This document shows positions 23,745 to 33,946 of a stretch of DNA of 64,000 nucleotides, piece after piece. The position numbers were made by a program, and so were the translations under genes. Below the pieces are notes generated by a model. The model was not told the DNA's origin, did not search any database, and was given only the letters and a program-made list of their open reading frames with translations. Every line of letters begins with the position of its first letter. Positions within the stretch are counted from its first letter, which is position 1. The stretch comes from Xenoacremonium recifei (Eukaryota; Ascomycota; Sordariomycetes; Hypocreales; Nectriaceae). The stretch covers positions 62,001 through 126,000 of the forward strand of contig WOFQ01000055.1 in NCBI GenBank assembly GCA_012184525.1, given 5' to 3'.

Positions 23745-24698
23745 TCATAAGTGATCGGGGATGTCGACATCCGCCGCTGACGAAGAGGTGGGAGCTGAGC
23801 GCCGGCTGGAGCTCTTGCGGTTGAAACCGAGCTTTGCTCCGACCTTCTTCCAGCCCTTGTTGTGGGCAGCAACGGCTCGATGGAAACCGCCGGGAGCAGC
23901 GTTGAATGTCCACTCAGACGTCGGCGGTGTCGTCGGGGGCGTCATGGGCTCCATGGCAGGGGGAGAATTGCAGTCGCTGTCGTCGGTCAGGCCGTCGAAC
24001 TCAACGCCTTGCATCGTAGTCGTCGAGCGGACAGGGGCGCCCATCCTGTTGTGCGAAGCAAATCGTGGGGATCGGTTGTGTTCCTCGCCCGCACCGTCGA
24101 GGTGCATGGGGTTGACGGATTGAAGGAAAGGGACCAGAAGAGAGTCGTTCATGAGCTCGTAAATGATACGGCCAGCCTCGTCCAATTGGGAGGGATGGGG
24201 AGGTGTAGGGCCGCAAGGCAAGTTGAGCAGGTGGTCGCGCACGTGAGCGGGGATATTGACTTCTCGGGGAGCACATGGGATGATGTAAACCTGCATGAGC
24301 TTCTCCCACAAGGTGCACACCCGCTCGTCACTGTCGCGGTCTCGGTTGCGGTTCTCGGTGATGAGTTCATTGTAGATGGCCGAGTATCGCTGCGAGTCGA
24401 GAGTAAATTCCAGCGATTCCATACAGTGGTTCTGGGAGAGGTAGGCCATGAAGGCGCTGAGACTCCAGGGAGGAGAGGCGACATCGAGGAGGATCTCGGT
24501 CAGTGAGGGTGGTCGAGCCCCGAGGGCACCAGCAGGTGTCGAGTGACCCGACATGAAAGCCTCGCTCATTGGTCTCGAAGGAGGAGTATCGACATCAAAG
24601 AAGTCTTCGAAGGCAGATGATGGTCGTGGTGAGAGTTCTTGAGGGCAGTGGCCCATCGTTGATTCGGCCGATTCCCGGCGCAATCGGGGCATGCCCAT
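23745..24698 (-). CDS. RGS-domain regulator of G-protein signalling
   Basis: Accelerates GTP hydrolysis by a heterotrimeric G-alpha subunit and so damps cAMP/nutrient or developmental signalling in fungi. The single exon gives 317 aa. The RGS fold spans about residues 60-210: PPSLTEILLDVASPPWSLSA at its start, YLSQNHCMESLEFTLDSQRY, EVNIPAHVRDHLL and AGRIIYELMNDSLLVPFLQS at its end. Pro/Ser-rich flanks and a basic tail (GWKKVGAKLGFNRKSSSRR) follow. Size and single-domain layout suggest the RgsA/Rgs2 type rather than the larger DEP-containing FlbA type. The start is the first in-frame ATG; an upstream exon is possible. The TGA stop is followed in frame by a long ORF (separate entry). Confidence 0.85.
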   Translation of the reverse strand: MGMPRLRRESAESTMGHCPQELSPRPSSAFEDFFDVDTPPSRPMSEAFMSGHSTPAGALGARPPSLTEILLDVASPPWSLSAFMAYLSQNHCMESLEFTLDSQRYSAIYNELITENRNRDRDSDERVCTLWEKLMQVYIIPCAPREVNIPAHVRDHLLNLPCGPTPPHPSQLDEAGRIIYELMNDSLLVPFLQSVNPMHLDGAGEEHNRSPRFASHNRMGAPVRSTTTMQGVEFDGLTDDSDCNSPPAMEPMTPPTTPPTSEWTFNAAPGGFHRAVAAHNKGWKKVGAKLGFNRKSSSRRSAPTSSSAADVDIPDHL

Positions 24699-27600
24699 GT
24701 CTCTCGAGTTGGGGCGCGTTAAACACGTCCCAGGTCTCGGAGGGAGGATGTGTGAGAATTAGTTAGGCCACGATTGAACGAGGCACCAGAAAGACCTGGG
24801 AATGATGCGTAATCGACCAGCTCGAGGAGGGGGGAAGGTCGAATCAAGTAGTGTGGTGGAGGAAGTTGGTTGGTAATTCGTTTTTCAACCGTAGTCGTAG
24901 GGATGTCACGACAGACTCGGAACGCGGAGACGGCTCATATGACGGCGGGAGGCAGTCTTTTCAAAGCGTCTAAACCCAGCGATGGTGACAATGTGACCAG
25001 CCACTGAACGCCTAGTTAAATGTCGTTGGTCGAGTCGACGGAGACTGCGTAATCGGCCGAATGGGGGTTCGGGGTTCGTCGTGAGCAACGGGCGCGAGCG
25101 CGGTGGTGGTGCGTTTGGGGGGTGATGACGGGAGAGAGCGATGGTGGCGTTAGAGAATGGGCTGAGTTGCAGCTATCCGTCGATTGGGGTAGCAAAGCAA
25201 CAGAATAAAGTCGTGAAAGTCAGAAGGAGAGGTTGCTAGGCGGGCTCGTGGAGGGATGGCGCGGAGTATTTAGGAGTCGCCGACGGGAGGATTCAACGAG
25301 GGTGGAGTGCCGAGAGCAGTGACGATTGAGGGCGTCGACTGGCAGCAGCAGTAGTCCCGAAGCGGTGATGGCGTTGCTGTGGGTGCTCAGCACGGAGGGA
25401 GAGTCCGGAGGCCTTGCAGAAGACGTCAAGGGACTGGAATGTGGTGCGCAAAGCCAGTGACAGACACTGGCGAATGTGGCAAGGCCTTGGTTCTGGGCTG
25501 GCGCGGGGAGGCTTGGGAGCAGCGGGAGCAGACTTTGGTGGCTTGCAGCTGACCAGGAGTCTATCGTGGGCGACGAATGGCGCACGGGCGGGAGAAGGTT
25601 TGAGGTGCGGGCGTTGCAGGCGACGGTTCGGGAGGAGTCTGGGTTCCTCAAGCCGCGAGGGGACGATCGAGGCCCCAGCGAAGCGGAATGGAAGGAACGG
25701 AAGGGGAAAGTGTAAATTGGGCGGCGGCAGGCTGTGGTTGGCTGGCGCGCAGAAGAAGGTTGAGCCGGCGGTGACGGGCGATGGCGATGGCGATGGTGAA
25801 AGTATTGAGGTTGGAGGTTTGGAGTTGTTGTAGCACTGAAGAAGCGTCGTTGCTCTACTGCGGAGGTGCTGACATCAGGCACGTTCTGTGCAGTTTCCCA
25901 ATCCGGACATGAATGGAAGCTGGCAGGAAGGAGAGATGGCAGGGAACAGGAAGGCGGGGCCCGAATTGTTTTTATGACAGGGAGTGGGGGGCAGGGGGTG
26001 GAAGGAAGGAAGGGAAGCAGGAAAAGAAGATTCTTTCTGACCCTTCGGTTCTCGTGCCTGGCAGAGAGTGCTGCGTGCGTTGCGGTTGCGTTACAGCAAC
26101 GGAGTGAGCGAGGCGGCTCCTGTGACGGTGACCAGGACCAGGGAGGGCCACCGGCGATTTGACCCAAGCGCGGCGACTCTGCCCCCCAGCCAACGAACCA
26201 CCGCCGAGGCACCAAGCACCGCTACGGGCGCCACTGTGTCATCAGAGGTACCGGGGCCAGCGATCGGCGGGCGGCGAGGTACCTGGGCTGGGCGCGCGGC
26301 CAGGTATTGCTCGCTGAGGTACTTGTTTGTCAGAAGGTGCACTACCAGTCAGGCCAGCGGGCCACCACCAGAGAGTCAGGCGAAAAGGGTGGACCAGGCG
26401 ATAGTGACGCAGGGGGTTCGGCAGCGCCCTCCAAGTACTGGCGCCCAACCAGCGACGCGGTGGGGGCTGGACCCAGGCCCGGCAAACCAGGGTGCGAATT
26501 GCAAGCAGCAGGAGCGACTAGAAGGGCGCTAGAAGGGGCGCCAGTGGCCAATGACGGGGGCTGGGGGGTTAGTCAGGCAGCAGGAGCCAATGGGTTTGGA
26601 GGGGCTTTCAGTGGGAACGCGCTGCTGGGTGCTGGGGCACCAGGGAAGGGCGCAGACAGGACAGGGGAGGCAGGCCTGAAGTTGGGCGTTCCCCTCACCG
26701 CAGTGCAGTCAGCCGTGGGGAGAATACTGAGGGGAAGGTACCCTGTTGGGCAGGCCAGCAGCTGGAGCGCAGGCTCTGCCATGGCCGGTGACTTGCCATC
26801 ATCACGCAACCCGATCGGGGCCCGGGGCCATGTCTAAAGCGGCGATGACATTCTCCAGCAGGGACGGGACGGGAGGGAGTGAGTGCTGGAGGGTGCTGTA
26901 ATAATTCCGTTCCCAGCGGTCGGGACGCGCCTGTAGAGTCGGTACAACGCAGTTTGCATGGAAGGGACCTCTCTGTACTCCGTACCCCGTACCTCACCTG
27001 CAATTGTAAGGTACGGCTGGGACCGCTCCTTCCATCACCCCATCTGACCGATCGTCTCCTTCTCCTGCCGATAGATGGCCTTGTTTACTTTACCTAACTT
27101 CTGGCTTCGTTGGTTCGCCTGCTCCAGCTTATGCACTCCAATCGTCCCATTCTCCTGCACTCCATCCACTCGAACTTCGTCCACTTCCATTGGAGACAAG
27201 AGACAAGAAGGGGCAAGCAAGCAGACTCGTCCTCCGGGCCCGGATCCGAAACTGGGCGATTCGCGCGAGTGGAGGGAATGCTCCAGAGTTTCAGTGGCGC
27301 CCGCGCGGCTCCTTTTCCGCTGTCTTTGGAACGCAGCTTGGCCTGTAGTTCAGTGCAATGGCTCGCGGGTTCTATTTCAGTTTGCTTCGTTGCGAGCTTG
27401 GCCGCGTTATCGAGCAGCTAGTTGTTGATGGGATCGACGGTAAAGCCATCTCTTTGCCGTGTTGCCCCTATCAAGAGCTAACTCCTGCTAGACAGTGATG
27501 GGAAATAAGGCCGACATCAACAAGGGACTCGTCAAAAGAAGATGGGAAAAGTGACCCCCGATGAAGCTTCTAACCTTATCCCGTGAACCCGCTCAGGGCA

Positions 27601-28162
27601 TCCCCTCCTTGTGGAGTTATCACAGCACCATGCAGCCATACGACTGGCTCCATGTTGGACTTGGCTTTGCCGCTACAGGACGGTCGGCAGGTCGATCGAG
27701 ATGACTAGTCAAGGGAGGCTTTCCTTGAAGCGAGGCAGATCTTCGTTTGGCGTTGCGTCTGGGCAATTCTCACTGCCGTGAGCACATCGATGCCGTCCTA
27801 TCGCAGCTCGAACCCACCCGGCCCGTTACTTTTCTCCGAAGCTGTTGTGTGATACGCAAATTCAAGGTCCTCTCGGGCAAAGTTTGACACGCATGCGGAC
27901 GAAGCCCATGCAGATACATGCCTCAGTTTGATGGAGCTCGGCGTGATCATTGATGGTCGTGATGCTACGCCGTGCTCCGTATGGAGTCACTCCAACTTCA
28001 ACTTCACGCCGACCCACAGAGAACAAGTAGTTTCTACAAGAGGAGATACTTGGAGACCATCAATAGCCGCTCGTAGGCGACGGGGCTTCGAAACGACATC
28101 GAACAAGTATTACCAACCAAATCCCCATGCGCAAATTTTACCCTTCCTTCAGGTGTGTCATA

Positions 28163-28303
28163 ATGGCCAGAAGACACGACGAGGGACCACCAGACCCAAA
28201 CACACAGTGGAGCGACAAAGAAAAACGAAGTGTCAAGGAGTGGATCAATATCGAACTGCGAGCCCACGATATTCCAAGTTTATTCCCGAGCATCGGCACT
28301 TGA
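28163..28303 (+). CDS. Possible short ORF, 46 aa
   Basis: Not recognised. It opens MARRHDEGPPDPNTQWSDKE, is rich in charged residues and ends after an amphipathic segment (EWINIELRAHDIP). A possible donor (gtgagg) lies just past the stop. Isolated within a gene-poor stretch, it may be a genuine small gene, a first exon or chance. Confidence 0.15.
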   Translation: MARRHDEGPPDPNTQWSDKEKRSVKEWINIELRAHDIPSLFPSIGT

Positions 28304-31167
28304 CATTTCGGTGAGGGTCCCATATATCGTGGACAAGCTCGGAGGCCCTATCCGTATGCGGCAGGGAGAAATGGATTGCGATAGAACTAAGCTTTCGGGG
28401 TGCTTGCACACGAATGCTGCTTGCATCCGTCAACATACAGGCTGGGATACAGAGCCGGATCAACTCCTGTGGCGCCACCATTGCCAGGCTGACTGCTACT
28501 TCAACGGCAATTCAGCGGTGGTGGTCTGCTCGTCGATAGTGCCAAGGACATCGATGTTCCAATCCTCTATTGTGATAGCATCATTCGAGAACCTGGGACA
28601 GCAAATACCAAGCTCGAGAGAATCCTGACAAATGGCCATATTGGATGACCTCACCGCTTGGCCCCCAGTGTCATCATGACGCCCCGTGCTTGGGTTGTGC
28701 GGCCGCCATTGCTGTCGATCACCGGCGGTTTGGGCCCTAAAGGTGTCTACCCGTGCTCCCATGATGGCCATGCCACACTCGTCGCCGCTCTAAGATTGTG
28801 GCTTGGTGAGGAGGACGCAAGCACGCAGATAGAGGTAGAAGGCTAATAATGAGGAATGCCAAGTCAACGTCTTGGTCATGCGGGGTTGCGTCTTCTATTG
28901 ACGCGCATACCACCATCTCGTCGCTGTGGCCCGGGCTCAGTCGATTATCGAACAAAGAACCAACGGAATGTCGGCTCGACGCGCATGGTCCGATGATGAT
29001 GCCGGATTCTACAGGGCACCAAGGGCGACTGCCGACCGTTTGACGGATGTGAGACTGCTCGTCCGATTCCGCGGAAAGGTTGCAGCCCTTTTCGTTGCCA
29101 CAGGGTCATCTCCGGCGGCTGAATGACAGCCAAGGGTTTCCCTCCCCGTTCTACTCCGAAGCCACCAGCCACAAGAGGACTTCGCGGGGAATTTTCTGTA
29201 CGAGAATGGCAGCCAAGCTCGACGTGGCTTGAACGGGGACGGACGGTCTCACTGTCCACCATTCGAGACCGACGAGGCGGCTCATCGTGAGACCCAAATC
29301 GGGCGTCACTAATGCTCGTGCAAGATCACCTCTCAATCCTTCGCTGGCCCCGTCAAACAAAGCCTGGCTGACTGTTACATGGCTCCAACGCACGAGCCTC
29401 ATCTCATCGGCGTGGGCATCGCCGGGGCCACACGGGCACCGAGCAGGGCACAAGAACAGGGAGGGAGGTTTTCTGGAACGGGTCGCGAAGGGGTCTAGAA
29501 GGCCCATGGAAGCCCTCCAATATCCCGTGTGGCGACATTCTAGAAGCCTTCCCGCTTCGGTAGGTAGCTGTCAAGACGACAAACGTCCAAGCGCCCGGTC
29601 CTTCGGCGTTTTCAGGGCTTTCAGCTGCCCAACCGGCCTCGCCGTCGGCCGTCGCCTCATAACCTGCCACAATCATCCAACGCCAGCTGGGTCCTGTCAC
29701 CCGCCCAGCAAGCCAGCCAAGACAGCCCCTTTTGCCAATTGACTCGCGGGCCGGCATTCGCTCTTCGCATCGGATGCGATCGGTCATCCCTTGCTCGGAC
29801 TAGAGATTTGGTGTGTCACGATGCTCGACAATGGCTTCTCCGATGGAGTCTAAGTGGCAGCAAGCAAGTGTTTGCTCGCCTCGCCTCGCCTCAGCTAGAG
29901 CCAAGCCCGCCGTGCTTGACTAGGCACTGGAGCATATGGGGTCGCTCAACGACTTGTTACATACGCACAATCGCTCACGACGAACGGTTGAAGCCGGATG
30001 GCGGCGGCTAAGAAGCGTTTCCTGGTCCACCCCATACGACAAACGAGCAGCTGGCGAAGGCATCTTTGTCAAGGTGAAGGCCAGCCCGGCGCTAGCATCA
30101 ACTTGGCGACGAACGTGTCCGACGCGGAAAAGAACCGTTGTATGCAGGGGACTTTTGGTCTTGTCTCTCCAGCTGCCTGGCGAACGGAACCCCTGATGAT
30201 CCCGATCGATGCGATGGCTGGCCACGAAGAATCTCGCGTCGATCCGGAGGCATCGCCGCAGGCAGCCAGGTAACAGCCGCCGCATGCCACTTCGCTCAAG
30301 CCGGATCTGCGGTATGGAAAGCCGAAGCATTGGTGGTCCATGCTCCGTCGCTGTGTCCGAGGGTTGTTCCAGATGTTCCCGCCTGGACCGTGAGAATCAG
30401 ACGCAGTAGGCTATTGTCGACGCTTCGACCACCGTGGCTTGCGAATGTACGGCCACACTCGACGCCTCCATATTCAGCGTGTCTACACCGGTTATGGGTG
30501 ACATCGTGATGGTTAGGTTTCAGGCCTCTCTCCGCAAACGCCTCTCGGACCAGTGGCACCTCTAGACCCCAAGCCACCCTTTGTTCTAGAAGTCTTCCAG
30601 AAAGACCAGCAAAGTCCCCATCCGCAACTTGGCGGCTTCTCGCGACATTCTCCCGTCGCCCTCCCTTGTTTAGTCCCACGTGGAACCTTACTCAGTCGTC
30701 GACCCCGTTGCTAGCAGCCTCTCCACCAGGACCGCCTCCTTCATCATGATCATGCCTACATCCAACGGGTCTCCTCCTTGCCCCCACGACGCAAGACATC
30801 TCTTTGTCAACCCGAGACCATACTGACTCCATCACGAAGAAGATTCATCTCATCACATGGCCAGGTCGCGACCCACGGGGTTTCAACTCCGTCTGTCCTC
30901 CACCAAAAATGCACTTGGCCAACCCCTGGTCCGAGCAGACAGTCACTGATCGGGAGCGCCTTGGTTAGGTGTGGCGAAGGGATGTCATGATTGTCCAGCT
31001 CCGTTTCGGAGCGGAAACGCTCGCCCGTTGCACAGAAGAAGCGCCCGCTAACTGGCATTCTGAGGCTCTCCGGAATGTTGCGCTATGCCCTACAGACTGG
31101 CAACGAGCGAGGCGAGCTTCCTGACTTGCGTCGTCCAGGCCGGGTTGAGCTTCGGAATGTAAGCGAA

Positions 31168-31206
31168 CACCTCGATCAGACACCTCGATCAGACACCTCG
31201 ATCAAG
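31168..31206 (+). repeat. 13-bp minisatellite, three units
   Basis: Unit CACCTCGATCAGA repeated three times in direct orientation, the last copy with a changed end. No gene overlaps it. Confidence 0.8.
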
Positions 31207-31289
31207 ATTTGGGCTTATTGGGATTGGTCAAACAAATTATGATATTGCTGTCCCTGATTGACTTCTGGGGATGAGACCAGGGGATCAAA

Positions 31290-31745
31290 AGGTTCACGCA
31301 AGCACGAAGGCCGACGACAGCCACCAAGATCTATTCAAAAGCGCTCCTATGGGACAGCGGCTCGGCAGGCCTCACTATCAAAAATGTTCGCCAAAGCATG
31401 TTTTGGGATTTGTATAGACACTAAGGCTGAAATGCCCATCAAAAGATCAGTTGAAAAGGTTAAAGCAATACAATAAGAGATTCTCTTCGTTATGGCACTC
31501 TACTGGCCTTTTGGGCCAGTTCCGTCTTTCATCTTGCCCGGATAGTGCATTCAAATCTCGTCAAGTCCGAACAGCTCGATGTGGTGACGAAGAGACGGGG
31601 AGATCACAAGACCACGCGGCTCAAAGAAGCGCCCGTCAAAGACTAATATGCATCATCAGGGAATCCGGACAGAATAGTCACGGCTCTATATACATGCCAT
31701 CCCAGAGTAACAGCTGGGATTATGATGTCTTTGCTAAACGAATAC
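31290..31745 (+). pseudogene. Decayed partial copy A of the Ulp1-like gene
   Basis: The stretch at 31296-31400 resembles the inside of exon 1 of the intact Ulp1-like gene (33947-36567), in inverted orientation: shared GCAAGCACGAAGGC-, CAGCCACCAAGAT- and CCTATGGGACAGCGGCTCGG-like blocks, then ATGTTCGCCAA. At about 31697-31730 a second block matches the catalytic-Cys region (a form of the NSWDCGVF codons, here Asn-Ser-Trp-Asp-Tyr-Asp-Val-Phe, so the Cys-Gly pair is lost). No continuous frame joins them. Confidence 0.55.
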
Positions 31746-31954
31746 CATATGCCTACGTCTAGGCATCGATCCCGCTGGTGCATACTGTTCAACTAATATA
31801 ATGCACGCCTTCGAATTGCTGTGGCGAGTCCAAAGGAAAGGCTGTTTCACCGCTGCTTTCTCATTCTGCATCTGCACTTCTTCCATACTGCACGGCTCTT
31901 CGCTCTCTGATACCATAGGCTATTACTCCATCTCGTCGCCATACGCCTCCTGTC

Positions 31955-32250
31955 GTCAGAGCAATTCTGCGTATCAGCGACATATCCGTCGCCGCTTCTG
32001 TCCGAGGTGAATCGCAACCCAGAAGCTGACAAGGCACGTCAAGACATTTTCCCCGGAGCAGGTGCTGCTCTCCTAGGCCAGCGGCTGGAAGGACCGTTTC
32101 ACGTTTTTGTATCGTATCCATCACCACTTACTGAGGTTTCTATAGACACCCATTGAAAGATCAATTCAAAGGGTCAAATACGACGCAATAAAGGATTCAC
32201 TTCGTTATACCACAAAAGCAACCTGTCAGTACAATTTCGTCTTTCTCCTC
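31955..32250 (+). pseudogene. Decayed partial copy B of the Ulp1-like exon 1
   Basis: Holds recognisable but diverged versions of the exon-1 segment (GGAGCAGGTGCT.. followed by CCAGCGGCTGGAAGG..), then a second start of the same segment (a form of TTTCATATCCATCACCACTT) directly behind it. The tail at about 32150-32215 (CCCATTGAAAGATCAATTCA-type) is also seen after copy A at about 31435-31490. No usable open frame. Confidence 0.5.
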
Positions 32251-32599
32251 CTGTCCCCTTCGGCGCCTTCGTACGTCATCAGTCAGATTGGATGCTACGC
32301 TGCTCCTTCGAATTTCTCTATGCCCAAGCAACCATCAATCACATCACACTTTCCAGCACCGGTGTTTGCTTTGAAGTTTGCTCTTGCTTTTTAAACTGCG
32401 CCTTCTGTAAGACACCATTGAATGCATCACTCTTTCTCATTTCCACCACTCTTGCGTTTCTGGACTCTTCAAAATGCGACGGTTTAGTGTTTCCTCTTCG
32501 TACTCTTCTTGTTCTTCAAACCAGTTTTATCCGTTGCCGCCATCATCAAAAACGTCTGAGCACTATCATCATAATACAACACCCTCAAATCACTACAGC

Positions 32600-33010
32600 A
32601 AATATGCAGAGAAGAAGGATTCTTCATCTCTGTTTCAGTGCTATTCTTCCTTCTGCTTTAAATAATGGGCCGTTACGCAAATTTTAATGCTTTCCCCTCT
32701 TACAGGAACTCGAACAGGCAGGACTGTTCCGGGTTTCCAAGTCGTACCCCTCGCCGCCGCTTTCCGTGGTTTTCGAAAACGACCAAGCTGACAACGGCCA
32801 TAGAGACATCTTCCAAGGAGCAGCTCGACGCGTCGACCAAGAGAACGCAGGGCTCAAACAAGCACATCTTAAGGACTGATGTCCAAGGTCAGGGAATGCG
32901 GTACGGAGTAGTTACGGCTTACGTGCTAACCCAGAGAAACAGTTGGGACTGCGCTGTCTTCACTATCGCGAACGGCCGATTTCTTCAAGCTCTTTCTGTA
33001 CACGCGGTGA
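32600..33010 (+). pseudogene. Decayed partial copy C: Ulp1-like start exon fused to a catalytic-site fragment
   Basis: ATGGGCCGTTACGC at 32665 matches the start of the intact gene, and the ~60 bp before it also match that gene's upstream sequence. A 1-nt deletion near codon 14 shifts the frame; beyond it, the sequence still parallels exon 1 (AGGACTGTTCCG, TCGCCGCCGCTTTCC, CAAGCTGA). At about 32930-32980 lies a catalytic-Cys block (QRNSWDCAVFTIANG), with the Cys kept and Gly changed to Ala. The intervening exons are missing. Confidence 0.65.
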
Positions 33011-33105
33011 GGCGGACCGGCCAGCCATGCCCAAGGTTCAACTACGAGCTTTTTAACCACAACAACTTTAATATACGCTATGGGAGCTGGAATTACCGTG
33101 GCTGC

Positions 33106-33360
33106 CGAAGGGCAGTTCCGCGTCTCGGCATCATATCCATCGCCACCTCTTTCTGGGGTTGAAGCAAGCACGAAGGCTGACAACAGCCATCAAGATGTTT
33201 TCCAAGGAGCAGGTGCTCCCATATGTCAGCAGCTGGAAGGGCAGTTTCGTGTATTGTTGTCATACCTAGCAAAGATAAATTAAGTAGTCAAATATCAGTC
33301 AATACCGGAATCTCTTTATTCCCTGGGCAGGTTCTTCTTTCTTCCCTTTACCCATTCGGC
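33106..33360 (+). pseudogene. Decayed partial copy D of the Ulp1-like exon 1
   Basis: A further copy of the exon-1 interior (TTCCGCGTCTCGGCATC, ATCCATCGCCACCTCTTTC, AACAGCCATCAAGATGTTTT, GGAGCAGGTGCTCCCAT), followed by the same kind of tail seen in copies A and B. No long frame. Confidence 0.6.
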
Positions 33361-33919
33361 CGCCTTCAAACGCCAATAACTCGGAGCAGCGCAGCGTGCC
33401 GACGAATAGACGGCGAGACCATGAGACCGCGCAGCCTGGGGTTTCCTTGGAACCCGGGGTTAGCACCACCCACCGAGAATAGCGATGGAAAGGCTGGATA
33501 TGACGCGACATCGAAAAAAGGACTGCGAGAAACATGGCGTGTTCGCTGCTAACAAGTCGGAGCAGTTTGACGCCTCGATGAAGTTACGGCGCGGCTCATA
33601 AAGTCAGGACTTGGTGGAAGCGACTCTGTTACGACGCTGTCTTTGCAATCGCCAGTTGGATTTGCTCCCCCCTTGCGACAATGACGCCTAATTCATTTCG
33701 GTTGGAGGTTTAAGGAGGACTTGACGGCCAGTTTCGAAGACTTCAACTATGTATATTTGTCTTCTTCTATCAAGAAATACTATCTAGTGTAGCCCAAAAG
33801 CTCCCGACTCCTAACAATGTTATCCTGATCCAATCCAGTATCCAAGTTCTTTTTTCCCCAACCCCTAAACTCCAAAATAATGATACCAACCCTGATCCAA
33901 AGAAGAAGCAAACCCTTAT

Positions 33920-33943
33920 CCATAACCATAACCATAACCATAA
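33920..33943 (+). repeat. CCATAA hexanucleotide repeat
   Basis: Four units of CCATAA directly after the Ulp1-like gene's stop codon (its 3' side). The unit is not the fungal telomere repeat. Confidence 0.7.
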
Positions 33944-33946
33944 TCA

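Larger units (their letters stand above)
24699..31239. other. Large gene-poor interval
   Basis: About 6.5 kb without a gene I can support. The part next to the RGS start (25220-26215) is pyrimidine-rich on the minus strand and gives a 331-codon open frame of Pro/Ser/His-rich, low-complexity sequence, more like a long CT-rich leader than a protein. At 26240-27015 there are at least six GGTAC-containing sites. Further on are only short overlapping ORFs, a CTCGC repeat at about 29875-29895 and a 13-bp minisatellite at 31168. Confidence 0.45.

Noticed and set aside
25220..26215. 331-codon minus-strand ORF upstream of the RGS gene
   Set aside because: Pro/Ser/His-rich, pyrimidine-driven low-complexity translation without motifs; fits a CT-rich leader or promoter better than a protein.
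29287..29742. 151-codon plus-strand ORF in the gene-poor region
   Set aside because: Overlaps a minus-strand ORF of similar size; no motif or splice support, composition random-like.
33920..33943. Telomere-type repeat
   Set aside because: The unit is CCATAA rather than CCCTAA and occurs only four times after a gene's stop codon.
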